From Gryganskiella cystojenkinii (Eukaryota > Mortierellomycota > Mortierellomycetes > Mortierellales > Mortierellaceae): a stretch of DNA of 64,000 nt. A model generated the notes under the pieces. The model searched no databases. It was given only the letters and a program-made list of their open reading frames with translations, and was not told where the DNA came from. This document shows, one piece after another, positions 56,984-64,000 of this stretch. The stretch covers positions 451-64,450 of the forward strand of contig JAAAIG010000005.1 in NCBI GenBank assembly GCA_015852425.1. The letters are read 5' to 3'. Position numbers and translations under genes: made by a program. Positions within the stretch are counted from its first letter, which is position 1. Each line of letters begins with the position of its first letter.

Positions 56984-59900
56984 ATGTGGCCAATAGACGA
57001 CTTTCCGGATTTCCCGGACATCAACGTAATACAAACCGATGAAACACGAGACATGCACACCTTGACAGCGTTCTTTTTTTCTTGCACTCGGAGGGAGCCA
57101 CTCTGTCACGTCCCATGTCTGTCTGTGTGTTGGACGCTTCCATGTCAACACCATGCCCATATTGCAGCCGTTACCGTGGCCTGCAGGGACCGACTTTCTA
57201 TCCTCTGCACAACGTCTTTGCTGACCCTGTTCTGTCGTCATTTTGTCTTCTTTCAATGTCTCACTGTTTTTAGGTCCATTCGTACATTGGAGTCATCATT
57301 GCCATAGCTGGAAATGTAAGTCTGGTCGTTTCTTTTACCCGCCATACAACCCCCCCTCGCCTCCTTACTCCAAACTACATCTCGCACTAGCACCGGTGGA
57401 CTTGCATCCTCCCTCCTCCGCATGCTCGACCTGCGTGCGCTGTCTCCTTTGGAGAAAAGGAGAGATAAAGTCTGTTCTGTAGAAGTTCTAGCACTCCTCG
57501 GACCAATTTGGAAAAGATAGAACGTGTGCTTACCCTATCTTTCTTCCTTGGTCTTTCTCTTTATTTTCTTATATCATTTACTTAATCTTCCCTCAACCTC
57601 CTCCTCCTCCTCCTCCGATTTTCATTCATTGCACATCGTAGATTCTGATCTCTGTTGCCCTCAATATCCAAAAGTACGCGCATAACCAACTTCAGCCCAG
57701 CAACTCACCTACCGATCCCAAGCATGGTCACCCTTCGACTTTTCCCTACTCGGTCGAAGAGGAAGGAGTCCTCATCAACAACAGCAACAGTAATAGTAGT
57801 AGCAACAACTACAACAATACCGATAGCCATTACAATAGCCGGCAAACAGGACGAGGGCGACCTGCCATCCCAATTGCATCCAGATACAATCATGATCGAT
57901 CAGAGGACAGTCAGAGCTTTCCCAGCAGTCGGAGTAGCAGCAGGAGCAGCATTCACAGTCATCACAGCGACCACAACAGTGACACGAGTGAACAGAGCGA
58001 GACCCTGGCTGTCCCAAATCCTCATGGTCGGACAGACGATCGCGGCTCTGAGAATTCCGGTTCAGACACGGATTATCTGCGCTCCAAGGCATGGTGGATA
58101 GGGATGATCTTGATGATCCTGGGTGAATGTGGCAACTTTTTGGCCTATGGATACGCCCAAGCCTCGATCATTGCACCGTTGGGGACCGTGGCCCTGGTGA
58201 GCAATGTGATCCTAGCGCCGCTCATGCTCCGGGAACCGTTTCGATCTCGAGATCTCGGAGGTATTCTGATTGCAATCGTGGGAACCGTGGTCGTGGTCAT
58301 CAACTCGAAGGAGAACGAGATCCAGTTGACGCCCGAGGCCATGACAGCGGCTTTGCTCCAGACTCAATTCTTGGTTTATTTTGTGGTCTGTTGTGTCCTT
58401 GTCGCTGTCCTTGCCTCCTTGTCCGAGACGATCGGGAGTCAGTACATTTTTATCGACTTGTCCATTGTCGCCATCTTTGGTACGGAGACAGAGAGAGGCT
58501 TTGCGCTGTTTGTACTTCATTTTGTTTCCTTTTTCGCCAAGCAATTTTGGTCATCGCCCCTGACTTTATATTTTTTTCGACCCTCCTTTTTTTCTTTTTT
58601 CTTGTTGATGTTCCTGACTCTTAGGTGGTTACACAGTTTTGGCGACCAAGGGAGTCTCGTCGCTTCTCAGCCTGTCGTTTTACAAGATGTTCACCTACCC
58701 TATTGCCTACCTGCTCGTCTTTGTCCTGGTGACAACGGCCGTCCTCCAGATCAAATATCTCAACAAATCGCTTCAACGTTTTGACTCGACCCAGGTGATC
58801 CCGACTCAGTTTGTTCTCTTTACAACAAGCGCCATTATCGGATCTGCGATTCTCTACAACGATTTTGACGAGATGGATTTTAACAAGGGGTTAAACTTTT
58901 TCGCGGGATGTTGTATGACGTTTTTGGGCGTTTATTTCATCACCTCTCATCGTGACAAGGATGGACTCGCCACGCCTGCGGCCTCGGATGCACAATGGAT
59001 CATGGCAACACAGCAGCATTATGCCGCCCCGAATGTACATCGTGCCTCGATCGACAGTTATGCTTCCGGTGGTCGTCCTCTGTATCCACAAAATTTCACA
59101 CGATCTGACATCTTGATGGAGCAAGGTAGTCGACCTCCTGCTCAAAACCTGGGCATCATTGTGTCGCCCAACCCGAATCGACCGGTTCGAGCCAGTCTTG
59201 CGGACTATGGGCGAAATGACAGTGCGACGACACCACTTTTGGGTACCTCGTTCAAACAACCTGTGCCAGGACCCAAGGACGCAGTCCTGTCTTCGATCAC
59301 GAGTGGTGTACACAATGTTTTGTCTGCTGTAGGTGCTCGTCATACCAGCTCTCTTGGTCTTGGTAAGGATGTTAATAAGCGTCAACATGAATTTTGGTCC
59401 GCATTGTGGCAAAAAAAAAAAGTTACTGGATCTTAATTTTGATTTTTGCTATGGTTTTTGCTCTCCTCTTCAAACTTGATAGACCAAGTCATTGAGAACT
59501 ACAAGAATGAGGAACGGCGGAGTAGCATTCACAGCCTCAGCAATCACAACCAGTTTATTCAACAGCGACCCGGACTAGGCTCTCGATCGAGCTCAGCTTG
59601 CAGTGGCGCTTTCCCACCACCTTCGATCGCCACACATCCTTCGAGTACGTCCCTTTTGCCACCAGAGCCCAACTATGGCAGCTCGTATCAATCGCCTCTC
59701 CATCCCTTGTCTCAAGTTCCGCCGTTGATGCAGTTTTCACGTACAAACAACAATAACAATGCCCCGACGTTTGATCCACGATTTCAGGCGCCTCATCTCC
59801 AGGAACGTTCACTCTCTCAGGACAGCGTACCTCAAAAACAACCTCGCCACAAGGCCTCGATGCCCCATCTGACAAAGGAGCAACGTGAGGCCGTCAAGGA

Positions 59901-60456
59901 GGGATCGTCCTCTGTTCGAGCACCGGGCCATCATCACAAGACTTCAGGCGGTGTGGCAGTCCCTCTAGCAAGGAGAGGCGATCGATACGCGTTTCATTCC
60001 CCGAGCGAACACGAGTTTATTGCTAGCATGTCTCAATCAATCGACTCTGTTGCATCCTCAGTGCCGAAAGCATCCGCACCGAGATATCTCTCCACGGGCG
60101 CGTTATTAAGTGTCAGTCCGACCAAGCATGGCGCCCAGGGGTCAGAATACGCGATTCATACGATCAAGTCACCGCCTCATCACCAAGCTTTGAATATTCA
60201 GGGAGGAACCAGTAATAGTAGTATCAGTAATCCCTCGGCAGCCAATATTTTTGATACCCAGAGTCCAGGAGCACAACTACCGCCGTTGCCACCCTCAGTC
60301 ACGGATCAGTATCATCAGGGGCGGAAACGACACCACCAACAACCACTGCAGAGCGACTCGGATTCGACGACGAATGTACCCCTCACAGTACAAGGGAAGC
60401 GTCGTGGAAGTCAATCCAAGAATGAAGGCGACAGCGGTGGTTCGCACCCACAATAA
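56984..60456 (+). CDS. NIPA-family (DUF803) magnesium transporter
   Basis: Five exons with matching phase: 56984-57025, 57274-57315, 57642-58479, 58625-59362 and 59483-60456, 877 residues. The first two exons are 42 nt each: MWPIDDFPDFPDIN and VHSYIGVIIAIAGN. The family signatures LISVALNIQKYAH, WWIGMILMILGECGNFLAYG, YAQASIIAPLGTVALVSNVI, LAPLMLREPFRSRDLGG, ISLSFYKMF-like helices and NDFDEMDFNKGLNFFAGC are intact. NIPA proteins are multi-pass Mg2+ transporters of endosome or plasma membrane. Two things are odd: an Asn/Ser/His-rich insert of about 120 residues sits between the first and second helices, and a long disordered C-terminal tail of over 400 residues follows the last helix. Most NIPA proteins are 330-400 residues. 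Confidence 0.88.
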
Positions 60457-60524
60457 AGTCCCCGAGATTGCATTTTTTTTTTATAATTTATTGGTGTGAT
60501 GTTCTCAAGGCGGCAGTTTGTCCA

Positions 60525-62125
60525 TCAGTCTTGTTCCTCCACGGTTTGTTGAGCTGGTGGCTTCGACTTTCGTTTCGAGGCCGACTTGGAGTTTGATTTG
60601 CTGGGTGACATGGCCAACGGTCGGTCCGGCGTAAACATTGTTGGGATGGTCCGAAGAGAGAGTGGAGCCGTTCGGTAGTTCTTTCGGTCCTCGACCAACT
60701 CGAGCGTTCTGAGCACAAGTGATTGAGCTTGAAATAAAGAAAAGAAGGCTTCTTGCTTCAGACTCAACTCGCTCAAGGAAGTGGGTAGTTGCAGGGACGA
60801 GATCTGCGAATGGACTGTGCAATCACCGATCCTGGTGCCTACAAAGAACACAAACGCGTTGCCAATGATTTGAGAGGTCAGGAGGGGAGGGATCGTTAGC
60901 AATCCACGAGCATATTGATCTAGAGAATCTTTGGAGAAGATGAACAGTCGCAGATGATCAACGCGCCAATCAAAAGGAGAGGCGCCCTCCAACCTGATTT
61001 CGCCGTAATAGATCTCGGTCCGTTGGACCGGTCCCTGTTCCTTCTTGTCTTTGGTCATATGCTGGCGTCTTTGTGTTGATGCCTTGCGTTTCAGCTTCCC
61101 GATCAAGAGGTCCCAAACCAATGATATCTAGACGGCGTGGCAGAGACTTGTTGCTGGCATCTGACTTCCTGTTGGCAGATGCACTACAGCTCGAGTTTTC
61201 GCTAAAAATAAAAGAAATATCGAATGTTCACATTAAAACGATAGCAAGGAACACAAAAGACCATCAACAAACATTGAAAATACGACTAATAATTTAATTG
61301 CCACTTGAGGATCAACCGACGCTGTATCGACAGAAACTCCTCAAGGAGAGGGACCACCATCGAGACGGTCCAGGAACATCTCGGAATGGGGTATGTCGGA
61401 GTCATTGTATTTGCGGAACAGCGCGCGGGCACTGTAGTAGACGGGTAAGATATTCAAGTCTTTACATGCTTGGTAGGAATTCCTGGTCGTTTCACGGACA
61501 GGTATGGTGGAAATAGGCTCTACCGGTCGCTCCTCGTCCAAAGCGGCATGTTGTTCTGCAATTATCAACGATTCCAATTCCTAAGAAAAAGCTAGAAACA
61601 TACATGAACCCACGTTGACCACATCGTGGCAGCTTTTTGAGCACGAGTCATATCCTCATTTCGGTTTTCCTGTGTGTAATGGATAGCCAAGCGGTGTCGA
61701 CGAATATATGCGAGGTCTTCTTCGGTCAAGTCATGATGCGAAGTGAAAACCTGAAGGACCCCGGAAAGCAAGCTGGAAAATGTGGAAATCTATTCAAAGT
61801 GCATCATAAAACCAGGTAGTCTTACGTACGCGATTCGGTCCTCGTTTTCTTATGTCATATGCAGATTCCGTCCATCAATATCGCAATCGAATTGATAATC
61901 TGGAAGGTCACCTGCCCAACGTGGAAGGACCTTTTCTGATTGAAGAGTATCCAGAATTACATTTTGCAGATACTGTTGAGGATCGCTCTCCGTTTCCAAA
62001 AGTGGCGACGGTTCTTTTTGCCGAAGAGTGGCCGCTGCGTGAATGACACTGGTTGTTGTACTTTCAGTATCTCCAAATCCATGAAAATGTGCCGGAGAAG
62101 GAGTACGCTTAACGGGTTCTGCCCC
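60525..62125 (-). CDS. Unrecognised multi-exon coding tract
   Basis: Several minus-strand open stretches look like coding sequence but I cannot place a family or a full splice model. From 5' to 3': about 62125-61865 (FGDTESTTTSVIHAAATLRQ, then DPQQYLQNVILDTLQSEKVL and WAGDLPDYQFDCDIDG); about 61760-61610 (HDLTEEDLAYIRRHRLAIHY, then DMTRAQKAATMWSTWVH); 61576-61350 (LIIAEQHAALDEERPVEPIS, then PVYYSARALFRKYNDSD); and about 61130-60525 (EIYYGEIRLEGASPFDWRVD, then ISSLQLPTSLSELSLKQEAF), ending in a Lys/Ser-rich tail. Only 23 nt separate the second and third stretches at the obvious splice signals, too short for an intron, and one frame shift is needed near 61860. It may be a real gene whose introns I mis-set, or a decaying one. 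Confidence 0.45.
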
Positions 62126-63635
62126 TCAGTGGTGATAGAGTGCGCTGATGACTCTCTGAGATTGTGGCTCCTTCATTTTGGTGTAAAAACAGAAGAGGTT
62201 TGTATTGCATAAACAAAAAGTTGCACCGTGTTTCTCCAGAGATTCCACGGATAAATAAAATCAAGGCCTTTTGAGCGTGACAGAGAGAGAGAGCAGGTAA
62301 TTGGCGAGTAATGTATGAGTGTACAGTAACAAGGTGGAGTCGAGATTGAGGGATGATGAAAGAGAAACGAGAGAGCGAGCGAATGAAAGTGCATGCACTG
62401 GAGAACAGGCTGCGCCAAATGTAACTGTCTCTTTCTTTTTCACTTTTTTTTTTTGTGATGCTACATCGATTCATTGATGGTGCATCAACACTCTTCTTTG
62501 CCAAAGATTCACCATGAGAGCACTGTGGTAGGACTAGTCGAGTGGTGGAAGGAAAACTTCAGGGTCACTGGATCTAGATGTCCCATGCGTGCCACCCACG
62601 ATAAAACGTGTTTCGAACCTAGACATGTGCGTCGGTAGATTTCGCCTCTATCGTGGCAACTGACCTGTTGTCCCGACTTTTTTTTTCCTTCAAGGGCAAG
62701 GGCATAGTATTACTCGTCCCAGCGGCAACAACCTCACGCTCCAATAATTGACAAGAATATCAAACGCGCGCCGAGGGAAATGACTAGAGCTTGCGATTAT
62801 ATATTATGTTGGTACCTATAGGGAACCATCCCCCTTCCTCCCTTTCCGGATCGGCTCGGTCGCGCTCCTGATCCGGAGGATCAGTGAAGCAATGGACACT
62901 ATTCGCCCAGTCAAGTTGGAGTTGGATCACGAAGAGATGACCAAAAAAAATAAAGTCGCGCCAAGCCAAATGAAAAAAGGAAATGCTGATTGAAAGAATT
63001 TGTCCGTGGAAAACACGACAGTTGGGCAAAGCTAACAGAAGAAGGATTTGTCAACAGTTACCTTTTTCAGTGTCCACGAGCGGAGAGAGAAACGAAAAAA
63101 AGAGGGGCGCCTAACCGGGTCTCTGAATAACCGTCCGAAGAATGAACAAACGAGGGGGTGTAAAGAAAAAAAGTGAAAAAAGTGGCGCCAAAAACGAGGA
63201 ATGCATCTGCACGATTTGTGTGCGATCCTGAGAGCCACAAGCACAAAAATACAAGACATTCATTGGATTGGATTGGAGTAAAAAGTGTGCATGTGGGTTG
63301 TGCAGCAAAATCAAAGGGCAAGTTTGACAGTCCGCCATGTGAGAGCGCGCTGTCCGAAAGAGGAAATCACACTTACAAATCACAGAATGGCTTCTACAGC
63401 CATATAAAGAAGTGAGTAACAACGCGTCCTCCGTTGCACTGCATCAAACCTATCCTTCATTCTTCTCCCACAAGTTCTCTATTCCCTCGCGTGTCTTCTC
63501 CACACCCTTTTTTTTAAAAAAATATAAAGAACGTTTTCTCTTTGTGCAACTCGAAAAACTAGTTTTTCTCATTCCTTTCTTTTTTCTTCTTTTTTTCATT
63601 CTCCACACACTCAGTTCTTCATCCTCCGAAACATC
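62126..63635. other. Intergenic, divergent promoter region
   Basis: 1.5 kb lies between the unrecognised minus-strand tract and the plus-strand hydroxylase-like gene. ORFs here are short and Ser/Phe/Leu-rich. The right end is C/T-rich with TATA-like elements at 63403 and near 63522. Confidence 0.5.
63403..63408 (+). promoter_or_regulatory. Possible TATA box
   Basis: TATAAA lies about 228 nt upstream of the ATG at 63636, ahead of a long C/T-rich leader. The assignment rests on sequence and position alone. Confidence 0.3.
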
Positions 63636-64000
63636 ATGTCCAAGGCGAATTCCGAACTCAAGCATCAAGATCCCGACCAAGATCAACAAGACCCTTACTC
63701 AGACCAAACACCAGTCCAAGACGAATGGGGTCCGACGGTCAAGCATATCAAGGCCCCCTTTGAGATTGGTGATGTATTTTTCTATGCGGTCATGATCTCG
63801 ACCTTCTTTACAGGACTCCACTATTATGGCGAACGGTTCTGGACCCATATTCTCGCCACCTACCCAAAACCTGTCATCATCCTCGGAGGCACCCTTATCG
63901 TCTCCGAAGTCGGCTTTTGGTTCTGGGTCTCGCTTCTCGCCATCTTGGATCTCTACCAGTTCCCGAAATCGTTTTGGCGTTACAAGATTCAGCCACTCAA
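63636..64000 (+). CDS. Probable fatty-acid hydroxylase superfamily protein, 5' part
   Basis: The ATG at 63636 (MSKANSELKHQDPDQDQQ) opens a frame that runs to the window edge without a stop, so the gene continues to the right. After a hydrophilic leader of about 45 residues come hydrophobic segments (VFFYAVMISTFFTGLHYYG, PVIILGGTLIVSEVGFWFWV, LLAILDLYQ) and FPKSFWRYKIQP. The phrase 'P-x-x-xxYKIQP' after two or three helices is typical of the sterol desaturase/fatty-acid hydroxylase superfamily just before its His boxes. The diagnostic histidine clusters lie beyond the window, so the call is tentative. It would be an ER membrane di-iron enzyme of sterol or lipid metabolism. Confidence 0.5.
   Translation, partial: MSKANSELKHQDPDQDQQDPYSDQTPVQDEWGPTVKHIKAPFEIGDVFFYAVMISTFFTGLHYYGERFWTHILATYPKPVIILGGTLIVSEVGFWFWVSLLAILDLYQFPKSFWRYKIQPL

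Noticed and set aside
1..64000. CRISPR arrays, prokaryotic operons or transposase genes
   Set aside because: No regularly spaced repeats, Shine-Dalgarno-led gene runs or transposase/reverse-transcriptase motifs were seen; spliceosomal introns throughout show eukaryotic DNA.

Overview
This is a stretch of filamentous-fungal nuclear DNA. The closest fit is an early-diverging mould of the Mortierellaceae (Mortierella/Linnemannia type). Nearly every gene is cut by short GT-AG introns, usually 60-200 nt, with clear CTAAC/CTGAC-like branch points and pyrimidine-rich acceptors. Transcription factors carry long CAG/CAA and AAC runs. Intergenic DNA is rich in T/C homopolymers, and a decayed leucine-rich-repeat-like gene resembles a family I know as expanded in Mortierellaceae. 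The taxonomic call is inference. Two runs of 10 N (13879-13888 and 50744-50753) are assembly gaps; the second removes the start codon of a protease gene.

Layout. 0-15.5 kb: the 3' end of a TM198-like membrane protein gene; a GATA transcription factor with an N-terminal DUF1752-type motif (AreA/NIT2/Gat1-like); a convergent C2H2 factor that I join into one gene with two separate two-finger modules; a 3-kb gene-poor stretch with a gap; and a secreted Vgb-like beta-propeller protein with a perfect hairpin just downstream. 15.6-33.5 kb, almost all on the minus strand: an OPT oligopeptide transporter, a decayed LRR-like pseudogene, a Sec9/SNAP-25 SNARE, CCZ1 (Rab7 exchange factor subunit), mitochondrial malonyl-CoA:ACP transacylase, VPS35 (retromer) and a YbjQ/UPF0145 protein. 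33.7-39 kb: a small unknown ORF, an IFRD-family protein on the plus strand, and a cysteine-rich, probably GPI-anchored secreted protein. 39.9-41.1 kb: an inverted pair of ubiquitin-specific-protease fragments. 43-49.6 kb: a nine-exon FAD monooxygenase, a mitochondrial carrier and, head to head with it, an IMP1-like mitochondrial inner-membrane peptidase. 50.7-60.5 kb, plus strand: a yapsin-like aspartic protease, a SUN-domain protein and a NIPA-type magnesium transporter. 60.5-64 kb: an unrecognised minus-strand coding tract and the 5' end of a probable fatty-acid-hydroxylase-superfamily gene.

How the genes relate. There is no metabolic gene cluster. The content is housekeeping trafficking (SEC9, CCZ1, VPS35), mitochondrial functions (transacylase, carrier, peptidase), nutrient response (GATA and C2H2 factors, OPT transporter) and cell surface (protease, GPI-like protein). 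The most notable features are structural: a probable twin-module zinc-finger factor, two independent GC-AG introns supported by conserved protein sequence, an 11-nt exon inside an FAD motif, and a fold-back pair of USP fragments. Exon models were built by hand from splice signals, reading-frame continuity and remembered family motifs; no alignment or search was run.
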